Assembly (NCBI GenBank): GCA_021186555.1 | Contig: JAJKFL010000006.1 | Location: forward strand, 46,758,138-46,822,137 | Direction: 5' to 3' | Length of the DNA stretch: 64,000 nt | Source: Reticulitermes speratus | Taxonomy: Eukaryota > Arthropoda > Insecta > Blattodea > Rhinotermitidae | Shown here: one piece after another, positions 23,331 through 34,546 of the stretch | Numbering within the stretch: position 1 is the first letter of the stretch | Layout of the letters: every line of letters starts with the position of its first letter | The notes under the pieces: model-generated | What the model was told of the DNA's origin: nothing | Database searches by the model: none | The model's input: only the letters and a program-made list of their open reading frames with translations | Program-made: the position numbers and the translations under genes

Positions 23331-23401
23331 TGTTTATTAGTGCAGTCCAATGGTACAGGAGCCTGCAGTACACACTCTTTATAACTAGTTTTATAAACAA
23401 T

Positions 23402-23730
23402 GGGTGGGCGGGGCATGTAGGACGTATAGGTGAGGGGAGAGGTGCATACAGGATTTTGGTGGGGAGACCTGAGGGAAGGAGACCACTTGGAAGACCCAGG
23501 CATAGATAGGAGGATAATATTAAAATGGATCTTCAAGAAGTGAGATGGGGGGCATGGACTGGATTGATATGGCTCAGGATAGGGACAGGTGGCGGGCTGT
23601 TGTGAGTGCGGTAATGAACCTTCGGGTTGCATAAAACGCGGGGAATTTCTTGACTAGCTGAGGAACTGTTAGCTTCTCAAGAAGGACTGTGCTACATGGA
23701 GTTAGTTAGTTAGTTAGTTAGTTAGTTATA
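23402..23730 (+). pseudogene. LINE RT C-terminus and 3' end with (GTTA)n tail
   Basis: The best-preserved 3' end of the window's main LINE family. From 23402 it reads [20 protein letters not shown] then [15 protein letters not shown] and a stop in place of the usual Trp. In the same frame [11 protein letters not shown] follows. The GHV.R, LVG.PEG.RPLGRP.RRW and EDNIKMDL blocks are typical of the C-terminal end of insect RTE-like LINE proteins. The non-coding end runs AACCTTCGGGTTGCATAAAA, GCGGGGAATTTCTTGACTAG, GCTACATGGA and then about seven GTTA repeats (23700-23727). A short tandem repeat at the 3' end fits LINEs of the RTE type. It is 5'-truncated and not functional. Confidence 0.82.
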
Positions 23731-23899
23731 AAACAATATTATTAATAACCAGTCCCTCAGTCTACCAAACACATTTACCAATATCAAAACATCACCTCAA
23801 ATTCAAACCTTGTATCTGCAGCTTCAGGTTTTAAACCTAACCCATGGCTCACTTGTTACACTGTGTAAACCTGTAATTATCTATCTACTTCTTTGCATT

Positions 23900-25352
23900 C
23901 CGTTTAGCTACCACAGCAGTAAGTAGCAATATGTCACGTGTGTCCGTTTTGCTACCACAGCAGTAAGTAGCAATATGTCACGTGTGTCCGTTTTGCTACC
24001 ACGGCAGTAAGTAGCAATATGTCACGTGTGTCCGTTTTGCTACTACAGCAGTAAGTAGCAATATGTCACGTGTGTCCGTTTTGCTACCACAGCAGTAAGT
24101 AGCAATATGTCACGTGTGTCCGTTTTGCTACCACGGCAGTAAGTAGCAATATGTCACGTGTGTCCGTTTTGCTACTACAGCAGTAAGTAGCAATATGTCA
24201 CGTGTGTCCGTTTTGCTACCACAGCAGTTAAGTAGCAATTATGTCACGTGTGTTCCGTTTTGCTACCACGGCAGTAAGTAGCATATGTCACGTGTGTCCG
24301 TTTTTCTACTACAGTATAAGTAGCAATATGTCACGTGTGTCGTTTGCTACCACGGCAGTAAGTACCAATATGTCACGTGTGTCCGTTTTGCTACCACGGC
24401 AGTAAGTAGCAATATGTCACGTGTGTCCGTATTGCTAGCACGGCAGTAAGTAGCAATATGTCACGTGTGTCCGTTTGCTACCACGGCAGTAAGTAGCAAT
24501 ATGTCACGTGTGTCCGTATTGCTACCACGGCAGTAAGTAGCAATATGTCACGTGTGTTCGTATTGCTACCACGGCAGTAAGTAGCAATATGTCACGTGTG
24601 TCCGTTTTGCTACCACGGCAGTAAGTAGCAATATGTAACCGTGTGTCCGCTTGCTACGACGGCAGTAAGTAGCAATATGTCACGTGTGTCCGTTTTGCTA
24701 CCACGGCAGTAAGTAGCAATATGTCACGTGTGTCCGTATTTGCTACCACGGCAGTAAGTAGCAATATGTCACGTGTGTCCGTTTTGCTACCACGGCAGTA
24801 AGTAGCAATATGTCACGTGTGTCCGTTTTTGCTACCACGGCAGTAAGTACCAATATGTCACGTGTGTCCGTTTTGCTACCACGGCAGTAAGTAGCAATAT
24901 GTCACGTGTGTCCGTATTGCTACCACGGCAGTAAGTAGCAATATGTCACGTGTGTCCGTTTTGCTACCACGGCAGTAAGTAGCAATATGTCACGTGTGTC
25001 CGTTTTGCTACACGGCAGTAAGTAGCAATATGTCACGTGTGTCCGTTTTGCTACCACGGCAGTAAGTAGCAATATGTCACGTGTGTCCGTATTGCTACCA
25101 CGGCAGTAAGTAGCAATATGTCACGTGTGTCCGTTTGCTACCACGGCAGTAAGTAGCAATATGTCACGTGTGTCCGTTTTGCTACCACGGCAGTAAGTAG
25201 CAATATGTCACGTGTGTCCGTTTTGCTACCACGGCAGTAAGTAGCAATATGTACGTGTGTCCGTTTTGCTACCACGGCAGTAAGTAGCAATATGTCACGT
25301 GTGTCCGTATTGCTAGCACGCAGTAAGTAGCAATATGTCACGTGTGTCCGTG
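23900..25352. repeat. 44-bp minisatellite, ~33 copies, one E-box per unit
   Basis: The unit is 44 bp (GCTACCACGGCAGTAAGTAG, CAATATGTCACGTGTGTCCG, TTTT). TGTCCG recurs at 23941 and 23985. Early units have CACAG/CTACAG variants in a three-unit cycle. Each unit carries CACGTG. Indels cluster at 24230-24360 and 24640-24660. Confidence 0.93.
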
Positions 25353-26199
25353 TCCCACATCAATCTAAAATTCAGCAAATTCATCCATCAGACATTTTAC
25401 ACCATCTGATATTTTCGGCTCAAATTGTAGTATATAACGACATATCATTTACATTACCTACTTTTGTGTTACCTGAGTAAGACCACGCACATTACAGACA
25501 CATTTAATCTTACGTTTAACCAAGTGTGCCCAATCGCTGTCCTTACGTTTGTCCGTATAAACATTCTCCAGCGCGTTTAACCGGACTGGAATGAGGAACC
25601 TGTCAAATCGAATAAGGGGCGGAGTCTGAACGGACCAATAAGAATGCAAAGCATAAGGTGTGTGTGTGAGTGTGTGGCCGTCGCCCCACCACACCCCCCC
25701 CCCCCCCCGGCCCCCCCCCCCCGGTATCTGTTTATCCCAACTGCCGCATATTACAGTGTCATGCCTTCCTATCTTCTTGTTTGCCGTGGCCCACAATAAG
25801 GCCGTTTTCCACACAGTGATTTTTCATCATTCCTGTTCTTCCCGTACTTAGGCCCATCTCCTCAACCCTGAGTACAGAGGCAGCGTGTTCTTTCGAAACG
25901 TCTTACCGACTGACAAGACCAGAAGACCTTGACCTTAAGCATATGCACAGTTGAGACGTCTGTATTGACCACGTGGGGAAGCCCTGGGACGTGGTAGCAG
26001 GACGCAGGTATAAGACTGTTCTGCTGACAGGCAGCAGCTGCTTGCTGCTTACCGTGATGATATGAGTGCAGTAAAGTGACGCACTGTGAGGTTCTTATGA
26101 GAACTCGCTACAGAACGACACTCACATCGCGGAAGTAACACGCGACTGCGGAGATGATGGAGGTCCTGGACAAGTGCATACCGATGTACTGGGATAATT
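25353..26199. other. Unique stretch, no gene seen
   Basis: Contains the C-run described next and TTTCGAAACGTCTTACC near 25892 (the foldback-family motif). No coding region is recognisable. Confidence 0.5.
25694..25722 (-). repeat. Poly-C tract (G-run on minus strand)
   Basis: Fifteen C, then GG, then twelve C. On the minus strand this gives two long G runs able to form a G-quadruplex. It is also a likely point of homopolymer miscounting. Confidence 0.85.
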
Positions 26200-27332
26200 T
26201 TGTACTAAGGATATTTGTATTAAGGATATTTGGTATAAGAATATTTGTATTAAGAATATTCTGTATTAAGAATATTTGTATTAAGATATTCTGTATTAAG
26301 AATATTTGTATTAAGAATATTCTGTATTAAGAATATTTGTATTAAGAATATTTGTATTAAGAATATTCTGTATTAAGAATATTTGTATAAGAATATTCTG
26401 TATTAAGAATATTTGGTATTAAGGATATTTGGTATTAAGATATTTGTATTAAGAATATTCTGTATTAAGAATATTTGTATTAGAATATCTGTATTAAGAA
26501 TTTGTATTAAGAATATTCTGTATTAAGAATATTTGTATTAAGAATATTCTGTATTAAGAATATTCTGTATTAAGAATATTCTGTATTAAGAATATTTGTA
26601 TTATAAATTCTGTATTAAGAATATTGTATTAAGAATATTCTGTATTAAGAATATTTGTATTAAGAATATTCTGTATTAAGAATATTTGTATTAAGAATAT
26701 TCTGTATTAAGAATATTTGTATTAAGAATATTCTGTATTAAGAATATTTGTATTAAGAATATTCTGTATTAAGAATATTTGTATTAGAATATTCTGTATT
26801 AAGAATATTTGTATTAAGAATATTCTGTATAAGAATATTTGTATTAAGAATATTCTGTATTAAGAATATTGTATTAAGAATATTCGTATTAGATATTAGG
26901 ATATTCTTATTAAGATATGATAAGATATTCTGTATTAATTGGAAGAATATCTGTATTGAAGATTATGGATATTCTGTTGAAATTGTATAGATTCTGTATT
27001 AAATTTTGTATTAAGAATATTTGTATTAAGGATATTCTGTATTAAGAATATTTGTATTAAGAATATTCTGTATTAAGAATATTTGTATTAAGAATATTCT
27101 GTATTAAGAATATTTGTATTAAGAATATTCTGTATTAAGAATATTTGTATTAAGAATATTCTGTATTAAGAATATTTGTATTAAGAATATTCTGTATTAA
27201 GAATATTTGTATTAAGAATATTCTGTATTAAGAATATTTGTATTAAGAATATTCTGTATTAAGAATATTTGTATTAAGAATATTCTGTATTAACAATATT
27301 CTGTATTAAGAATATTTGTATTAAGGATATTC
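26200..27332. repeat. AT-rich dimeric array, 31-bp (15+16) unit
   Basis: ATTAAGAATATTTGT (15) alternates with ATTAAGAATATTCTGT (16), about 36 dimers. Early units have AAGGATATTTGG. At 26880-27010 the pattern is broken by many indels and restarts cleanly afterwards. Confidence 0.9.
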
Positions 27333-27641
27333 CGTGCAGTCGCTTAACATTAGATATTTATTTCCAATTAATTGAACTTCTTACAGGTGTGTTTTGTATT
27401 ATTGCATAATCAGTTTCCTCCATGTTTCTGCTACACATTAGCCATCTTCAGGGAGAACACTCATTACGAAATAACACACACCTGCTATCAAGTGCATTTA
27501 GAGTCAAACTCGGTTATAAATCATGAAAGGAAATGAATATTTCTGTCGTTATAAACGAGTGTTGTTATAACCGAGTAGTGTAACGTTATGGTTAGCAGTG
27601 AGGAATTAATTGGTACCACAGAATATCTGAGAATATCAGAA
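27333..27641. other. Unique stretch with two small inverted repeats
   Basis: CAGGTGTGTT (27384-27393) faces AACACACACCTG (27473-27484). ACTCGGTTATAA (27508-27519) faces a perfect TTATAACCGAGT (27565-27576) with a second TTATAA copy inside. These look like MITE or foldback remnants; boundaries are not defined. Confidence 0.5.
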
Positions 27642-27735
27642 TATCCGAGTGGTACTCTTGACCCTGACCGATACGTTGTCCCGAAACGTCGGTAAACAAT
27701 TACCACACGACGCCGCGTAATGCCCCAGAAGAGCG
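27642..27735 (-). mobile_element. Dispersed CGAAACGTC-type repeat (copy B2)
   Basis: Matches 15280-15350: CCGATACGTTGTCC, CGAAACGTCGGTAAA, ATTACCACACGACGC, CGTAATGCCCCAGAAGAG. On the minus strand it reads VIVYRRFGTTYRS. Confidence 0.65.
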
Positions 27736-27855
27736 CGATTTCATTAAGTAAAGTAGATCACTCAAAGTTTAGTTGCTGCTGCAGACGGACAGACAGACGT
27801 GTTCTGCAAATGTCGTCTGTACTTACATCCAAGAACTGTGCAGTCACCAGCACTT

Positions 27856-28314
27856 GTCTGTGTGTGTTGCGTGCTTATAAACAAGCAGTCAGTGACATAT
27901 GTCAGTCGTTACACAGCAGTAATGTCTGTGTGTGTTACGTGCTTATAAACAAGCAGTCAGTGACATATGTCAGTCGTTACACAGCAGTAATGTATGTGTG
28001 TTACGTGCTTATAACAAGCAGTCAGTGACATATGTCAGTCGTTACACAGCAGTAATGTCTGTGTGTGTTACGTGCTTATAACAAGCAGTCAGTGACATAT
28101 GTCAGTCGTTACACAGCAGTAATGTCTGTGTGTGTTACGTGCTTATAACAAGCAGTCAGTGACATATGTCAGTCGTTACACAGCAGTAATGTCTGTGTGT
28201 GTTACGTGCTTATAACAAGCAGTCAGTGACATATGTCAGTCGTTACACAGCAGTAATGTCTGTGTGTGTTACGTGCTTATAACAAGCAGTCAGTGACATA
28301 TGTCAGTCGTTACT
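27856..28314. repeat. 67-bp tandem array, ~7 copies
   Basis: The unit is 67 bp (CGTGCTTATAACAAGCAGTC, AGTGACATATGTCAGTCG, TTACACAGCAGTAATGTC, TGTGTGTGTTA). GTCAGTGACA recurs at 28021 and 28088. The first two copies have ATAAACAAG. GTGACATATGTCAG contains a GACATATGTC palindrome. Confidence 0.93.
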
Positions 28315-28424
28315 TTAATTCTACGTCTAGCAGTAATCATGGCCGTTAAAGCGTCTTATCGCACGTGACGCCGTTTTTAACCGACCTTTTGAAGGATCTT
28401 CGCGTGTCAAGACGTCCAACAAGA

Positions 28425-29044
28425 TTCTTCTTGAACTCCTCTGCTAAGATGAAGGCGATGCGTACCTCCGAAACGTCGGTAAAGACTAACCCAGTAACAC
28501 AGCCTTTAATTCCTTCTTGAACTCCTCTGCTGTCTAAGATTAAGGCGATACCTACCTCCGAAACGTCGGTAAACACTAACCTAGTGACACAGCGTTTAAT
28601 TCCTTCTTGAACTCCTCTGCTGTCTAAGATGAAGACGATACATACCTCCGAAACGTACGGTAAAGACTAACCCAGTGACAGCTTTTAATTCCTTCTTGAA
28701 CTCCTCTACTGTCTAAGATGAAGACGATACGTACCTCCGAAACGTCGGTAAAGACTAACCCAGTGACAGCGTTTAATTCCTTCTTGAACTCCTCTCCTGT
28801 CTAAGCTGAAGGCCATACGTACCTCCGAAACGTCGGTAAAGACTAACCCATTGACACAGCGTTTAATTTCTTCTTGAACTCCTCTGCTGTCTAAGATGAA
28901 GGCGATACGTACCTCCGAAACGTCGGTAAAGAATAACCCAGTGACAGCGTTTAATTCCTTCTTGCACTCCTTGCTGTCTAAGATGAAGGCGGATATGTGC
29001 CTCCGAAACGTCGGTAAAGACCAACCCAGTGCCACAGCGTTTAA
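28425..29044. repeat. 90-bp tandem array built on a CGAAACGTC element core, ~7 copies
   Basis: The unit is about 90 bp (TTCTTGAACTCCTCTGCTG, TCTAAGATGAAGGCGATACG, TACCTCCGAAACGTCGGTAA, AGACTAACCCAGTGACACAG). AGC.TTTAAT recurs at 28501 and 28591. The CCTCCGAAACGTCGGTAAA core is the motif of the dispersed repeats at 15296 and 27683. Copies vary by point changes and deletions, so this is an older array than most here. Confidence 0.88.
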
Positions 29045-29649
29045 TCCCGTAACACCTGAGTGCTCAAGCCCACATACCGAACATACTCAAGACAGACATA
29101 TATATATGCTGGCTGTGCACAAAGTGGCCACAGCAACAGAACGTACTGCCGTGCTAATACAGTGGCAGTCTGTGCAGGACTGCAGAAGATGCTGCTAGTG
29201 GCGAGGACCGGTGAAAGGGGAGGTTGTGCACTTGACGTACATAATGCGGCGGACACAGGGACCGCGCTAACGCACACTCCGCTTAATAGACTATCGAAAT
29301 TGTTCGTATTTGTTGAATTCCTGGAAACCATTCAGTCTGTGCTTGGAGTGTTGCGTTAGTGCTGCTGTCAGAGCAAATTGTTACAAAAGCGATATATTGT
29401 TGCTGTGATACATTAGCCTTCATGTATTTTTGATGTAATACGTTAAGACAGTGACATTTTAAAAAGTAATATATTGCAAGGTACTAGGTTCAAATCTCCA
29501 CCGAAAAACCCACTATTAGGAAAGAACGTATGTGGACACGATGTCTGTCTGTCTGTCTGACCGTGTCTGTCCATCTGACAGTATATCTATAACATAGCAT
29601 CAGCGATTAGTCCGTTTATCAGATTTTCATTAAATTCTTTTAAGATTGT
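29045..29649. other. Unique stretch, no gene seen
   Basis: Has a (TCTG)n run at 29542-29559. A lone B-box-like AGGTTCAAATCTC lies near 29485 with no matching A box. Confidence 0.5.
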
Positions 29650-30046
29650 AGCATTGACTGATTTGTATAACTGAGACGGAGTGTGTTTACTGCGCGGTAC
29701 GGACTGTATTTATGTGTTTTGTGTGGATCTCAGAACAAACAGCTATTATTTCACTGTACACATTAACTGACTGGTTTGTATAACTGAGACGGAGTGTGTT
29801 TACTGCGCGGTACGGACTGTATTTATGTGTTTTGTGTGGATCTCAGAACAAACAGCGATTATTTCACTGTACAACATTAACTGACTGGTTTGTATAACTG
29901 AGACGGAGTGTGTTTACTGCGCGGTACGGACTGTATTTATGTGTTTTGTGTGGATCTCAGAACAAACAGCGATTATTTCACTGTACAGCATTAACTGACT
30001 GGTTTGTATAACTGAGACGGAGTGTGTTTACTGCGCGGTACGGACT
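29650..30046 (+). mobile_element. 114-bp minisatellite, short copy (~3.5 units)
   Basis: Forward units without a head. The first is divergent (ATTGACTGATTTG, CAGCTATTATTTC). It ends GGTACGGACT|CAGTATTTCATTACA, a version of the tail. Confidence 0.9.
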
Positions 30047-31096
30047 CAGTATTTCATTACATCTCACCGACTGTTCAAAGCCTTAAGACACACGTACCAG
30101 CTGGTGACACATTGAAGGTAAATTTGTGAGTGCAACGTGAAGATGGTGGCAGCACTGTCAGGACTGCGGAAGGTGCGGCTGACAGACTCGCTTTGTATCT
30201 TTGTTGAAACTTTATCGATAACCATTCCTCCTAACCTTTACCGATAAGACCCTCTCCTTACTGGGGTATCTGACGTCGCGATGTCCTGTTGACACTTCTC
30301 ACACAGTACTGCATTCTGATCCAAGGCACAACCCACAATATACAGCTACGTGCAATTGCACGTCGTTTTGCCCTCCACTTCGACGTATTAAAATGGCAGT
30401 ACTGTCTGCTATTCAGGCAAGTTTATTCCGGGAATAAATTTCTCGAGTGGCGGACGTGATTATGAAATGCAAGGTATATACCGACGCTAGACTGAATGAC
30501 ACTTGGCGGGCCCTCTGTGTGTCACAGTGACTACCACCCCCGCCCCCGTAGGGAGAGTGACAGAATAATTTGTCCCCGATGTTGTCCGATATTGCAGACA
30601 ACTTTGCGATCAACTGGCAAATGTCATTTGCTGTGTGCTGTGTGTGGGGCGTTGAGTACAGTACCGATATAGGTACTGGTGACACACAGGTCAGTTGAAC
30701 GCTCCGTCTGCATTGACCAATTCTCTCACCCCGGAATTCCTGCTTGTCCTTCTGCACGAAGACTTTTGGGTAGTGGAGGTACAGATCCACGAATTTTAGA
30801 CTAAAGCACTAGATGAAGGATAGTGATCAGCTTCACGCACCGGCCGCCTTAGCCCAGGCAAAGTCACACGGTACCACTTGTTTGTGTAGAGTGTGGGAAC
30901 CGACCCGTGTCTGTCGCTCGCTTCTTGCACTTATATTTCGCTCCAGTAAACAAATGACGTCATGATTCCAGAAACTGTTATCAACAAGTTAGTTTCCTCT
31001 CTGTTGATCGCCCTTAAAAATGTACCGCTTTTATCTTGCTTTCTCCGGTATTCATTTCCTGTTTGCTTCTCTGTATACACAGTTATCGTCAGTTCT
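30047..31096. other. Unique stretch, no gene seen
   Basis: A 125-codon minus-strand frame (30413-30790) and an 84-codon one (30931-31185) show no recognisable domain; the second starts inside the following array. TCAGCTTCACGC at 30829 is also found at 20823 and may mark a shared old repeat. Confidence 0.5.
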
Positions 31097-33267
31097 GTGC
31101 TCTGTGGCTTTGCTCTAACAAAGTGACGCCGACTGTCACTGTCCGTACTGTGGGCAGTGGCATTGCTCGAAAATAGTGACGCCACCTGTCACTGTCCGTA
31201 CTGTGGGCAGTGGCTTTGCTCGAACAAAGTGACGCCGACTGTCACTGTCCGTACTGTGGGCAGTGGCTTTGCTCTAACAAAGTGACGCCGACTGTCACTG
31301 TCCGTACTGTGGGCAGTGGCTTTGCTCTAACAAAGTGACGCCGACTGTCACTGTCCGTACTGTGGGCAGTGGCTTTGCTCTAACAAAGTGACGCCGACTG
31401 TCACTGTCCGTACTGTGGGCAGTGGCTTTGCTCTAACAAAGTGACGCCGACTGTCACTGTCCGTACTGTGGCCAGTGGCTTTGCTCTAACAAAGTGACGC
31501 CGACTGTCACTGTCCGTACTGTGGCCAGTGGCTTTGCTCTAACAAAGTGACGCCGACTGTCACTGTCCGTACTGTGGGCAGTGGCTTTGCTCTAACAAAG
31601 TGACGCCGACTGTCACCGTCCGTACTGTGGCCAGTGGCTTTGCTCTAACAAAGTGACGCCGACTGTCACTGTCCGTACTGTGGGCTGTGGCTTTGCTCGA
31701 ACAAAGTGACGCCGACTGTCACTGTCCGTACTGTGCTCTGTGGCTTTGCTCGAACAAAGTGACGCCGACTGTCACTGTCCGTACTGTGGGCAGTGGCTTT
31801 GCTCGAAAATAGTGACGCCACCTGTCACTGTCCGTACTGTGGGCAGTGGCTTTGCTCGAACAAAGTGACGCCGACTGTCACTGTCCGTACTGTGGGCAGT
31901 GGCTTTGCTCTAACAAAGTGACGCCGACTGTCACTGTCCGTACTGTGGGCAGTGGCTTTGCTCTAACAAAGTGACGCCGACTGTCACTGTCCGTACTGTG
32001 GGCAGTGGCTTTGCTCTAACAAAGTGACGCCGATTGTCACTGTCCGTACTGTGGGCAGTGGCTTTGCTCTAACAAAGTGACGCCGACTGTCACTGTCCGT
32101 ACTGTGGGCAGTGGCTTTGCTCTAACAAAGTGACGCCGACTGTCACTGTCCGTACTGTGGGCAGTGGCTTTGCTCTAACAAAGTGACGCCGACTGTCACT
32201 GTCCGTACTGTGGGCAGTGGCTTTGCTCTAACAAAGTGACGCCGACTGTCACTGTCCGTACTGTGGGCAGTGGCTTTGCTCTAACAAAGTGACGCCGACT
32301 GTCACTGTCCGTACTGTGGGCAGTGGCTTTGCTCTAACAAAGTGACGCCGACTGTCACTGTCCGTACTGTGGGCAGTGGCTTTGCTCTAACAAAGTGACG
32401 CCGACTGTCACTGTCCGTACTGTGGGCAGTGGCTTTGCTCTAACAAAGTGACGCCGACTGTCACTGTCCGTACTGTGGGCAGTGGCTTTGCTCTAACAAA
32501 GTGACGCCGACTGTCACTGTCCGTACTGTGGGCAGTGGCTTTGCTCTAACAAAGTGACGCCGACTGTCACTGTCCGTACTGTGGGCAGTGGCTTTGCTCT
32601 AACAAAGTGACGCCGACTGTCACTGTCCGTACTGTGGCCAGTGGCTTTGCTCTAACAAAGTGACGCCGACTGTCACTGTCCGTACTGTGGGCAGTGGCTT
32701 CGCTCTAACAAAGTGACGCCGACTGTCACTGTCCGTACTGTGCTCTGTGGCTTTGCTCGAACAAAGTGACGCCGACTGTCACTGTCCGTACTGTGGGCTG
32801 TGGCTTTGCTCGAACAAAGTGACGCCGACTGTCACTGTCCGTACTGTGGGCAGTGGCTTTGCTCGAACAAAGTGACGCCGACTGTCACTGTCCGTACTGT
32901 GGGCTGTGGCTTTGCTCGAACAAAGTGACGCCGAATGTCACTGTCCGTACTGTGGGCAGTGGCTTTGCTCGAACAAAGTGACGCCGACTGTCACTGTCCG
33001 AACTGTGCTGTGTGGCTTTGCTCGAACAAAGTGACGCCGACTGTCACTGTCCGTACTGTGGGCAGTGGCTTCGCTCTAACAAAGTGACGCCGACTGTCAC
33101 TGTCCGTACTGTGGGCAGTGGCTTTGCTCTAACAAAGTGACGCCGACTGTCACTGTCCGTACTGTGGGCAGTGGCTTTGCTCTAACAAAGTGACGCCGAC
33201 TGTCACTGTCCGCACTGTGGGCAGTGGCTTTGCTGTAACAAAGTGACGCCGACTGTCACTGTCCGAA
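31097..33267. repeat. 53-bp minisatellite, ~41 copies
   Basis: The unit is 53 bp (GTGACGCCGACTGTCACTGT, CCGTACTGTGGGCAGTGG, CTTTGCTCTAACAAA). The unusual unit with GAAAATAGTGACGCCACC occurs at 31171 and again at 31807, 636 bp (12 units) apart, with the same neighbours. TCGAACAAA and TCTAACAAA unit types are clustered. Almost no indels. Confidence 0.94.
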
Positions 33268-33356
33268 CGGACTTTCAAACGAAGCACGTAAATGTACAAA
33301 AGAGATCACTTCAGTTTCTATGGAATAAATATTCCTGTGTATACCAACAAGGTGCC

Positions 33357-33470
33357 ATGATAAGTGGGTCCCTGTCACCATGATAAGTGGGTCCCTGTCA
33401 CCATGATAAGTGGGTCCCTGTCACCATGATAAGTGGGTCCCTGTCACCAAAAGTGGTTCCTGTCACCACG
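33357..33470 (+). repeat. 23-bp tandem array, ~5 copies (retroelement 5' monomers)
   Basis: Units of 23 bp (ATGATAAGTGGGTCCCTGTC plus ACC). The last is altered (AAAAGTGGTTCCTGTCACC). Same repeat and same downstream block as 13295-13432. Confidence 0.88.
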
Positions 33471-34107
33471 GCATGGTGCGTCCTCGGGTTGCAGATGGAG
33501 GAACGGCCTCCGAATATGGAGGGTAGCTGCGAATACATTCAATAAGCAGTCGCGGACAGCCGACAAGGGGTGGCCCTCCAGATTGGGGGTTGGGCGAGGT
33601 GCTAACAACTCCTCACCTTAAAAAATTACGATGTTACGAAACATTATACAAAGCCTCGAACCTGGACTGATTCTTTGTGTAGCTCAGGATAGGGACAGGT
33701 GTCGATCCCAGTGGCCGTTTGGTCTAAGGCGTCGGTCTACGGCCGCTCGCTTACTGGAATTGTGGGTTCGAATCCCACCGGAATGTTGTGTGTTGTCAAG
33801 TAGAGGTCTCTGCGACGGGCTGATCCCTCGTGCAGAGGAGTCCTACCGAGTGTGGTGTGTCTGAGTGTGATCGTGAAGCCTCGAAGAATGAGGCGGCCTA
33901 GGCCCCCAAGGGGCTGTCGAACCATTGGAAGAAAAAAATAGGGACAGGTGGAGGGCTCTTGTGAGTGCGGTAATGAACCTTCGGGATCCATAAAACGCGG
34001 GGAATTTCTTGACTAGCTGACCTGTTAGATTCTCAAGAAGGACTGTGCTACATGGAGTTAGTTAGTTAGTTGGTTGGTTAGTTAGTTAGTTAGTTAGTTA
34101 GTTATAC
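33471..34107 (+). mobile_element. LINE deletion derivative: 5' block joined to 3' end, with nested SINE
   Basis: The 5' block at 33471-33650 matches 13433-13615. About 30 bp later, at 33681, the sequence becomes the LINE 3' end (AGCTCAGGATAGGGACAGG). The middle of the element, including all RT motifs, is missing. The 3' end is interrupted by a SINE at 33702-33937. It resumes with GAGGGCTCTTGTGAGTGCGG, AACCTTCGGGATCCATAAAA and CTACATGGAG, and closes with a (GTTA)n tail to 34107, with two GTTG units. It is either an internal deletion or a non-autonomous relative of the LINE. Confidence 0.75.
33702..33937 (+). mobile_element. tRNA-derived SINE with perfect 13-bp target-site duplication
   Basis: The element is 236 bp. 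A box TGGTCTAAGGCG lies at 33720-33731 and B box GGTTCGAATCC at 33765-33775, a tRNA-like head. The body passes through CAGAGGAGTCCTACCGAG, CTCGAAGAATGAGGCGGCC and GGGGCTGTCGAACCATTGG to a short A-rich tail (GAAAAAAA). ATAGGGACAGGTG flanks it on both sides (33689-33701 and 33938-33950). Removing the SINE and one duplicate restores the LINE 3' end as at 23570-23600. This proves insertion after the LINE fragment. Confidence 0.93.
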
Positions 34108-34546
34108 CAACAAGGAAAGTTTCGGTTTGAAATATTTTGCTGCAAGTTTTTCCCCCTTGACACTGAGCACTGCATGTTGCTTGGTTAGTCAGCGTGTGTC
34201 CGCCTTGACTCCTCTTGACAGCTGCAGTGCTCTGGGACACGATAATAAGGACATTATGTATATAAGAGATGAAGGCGAAGTCCCTGTGCTTAATTAAGCA
34301 CCGCACCGTGAAGCAGACTGCACGCTTGCCTGTGATGGAGTGAGACAGATTGACGCACTGCAGTGTGTGGTTTGTCAGTTACTGCTGTCTGCTGGGACGT
34401 GAAGTGCCAACATTTCGGAGCCACCTTGTGCCTCCATTTTCAAGGTAGAAAACAGTAATTTTCATATTCACAAAATACTACTTTCCTTTGTTGCAGAGCC
34501 ATCTCGCGGGACGATTGTGTAGATGAAGATTACGTTCCTGGAATAT
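34108..34546. other. Unique stretch, no gene seen
   Basis: Contains the foldback-family arm AACATTTCGGAGCCACC ... TGCCTCCATTTTCAAGG at 34403-34445. Confidence 0.5.

Noticed and set aside
29470..29500. B-box-like GGTTCAAATC as another SINE
   Set aside because: There is no A box at the right distance, no body shared with other loci and no duplication.
31097..33267. CRISPR-like array (regular repeats)
   Set aside because: There are no unique spacers between repeats, no cas genes, and the context is eukaryotic. The same applies to every other array here.
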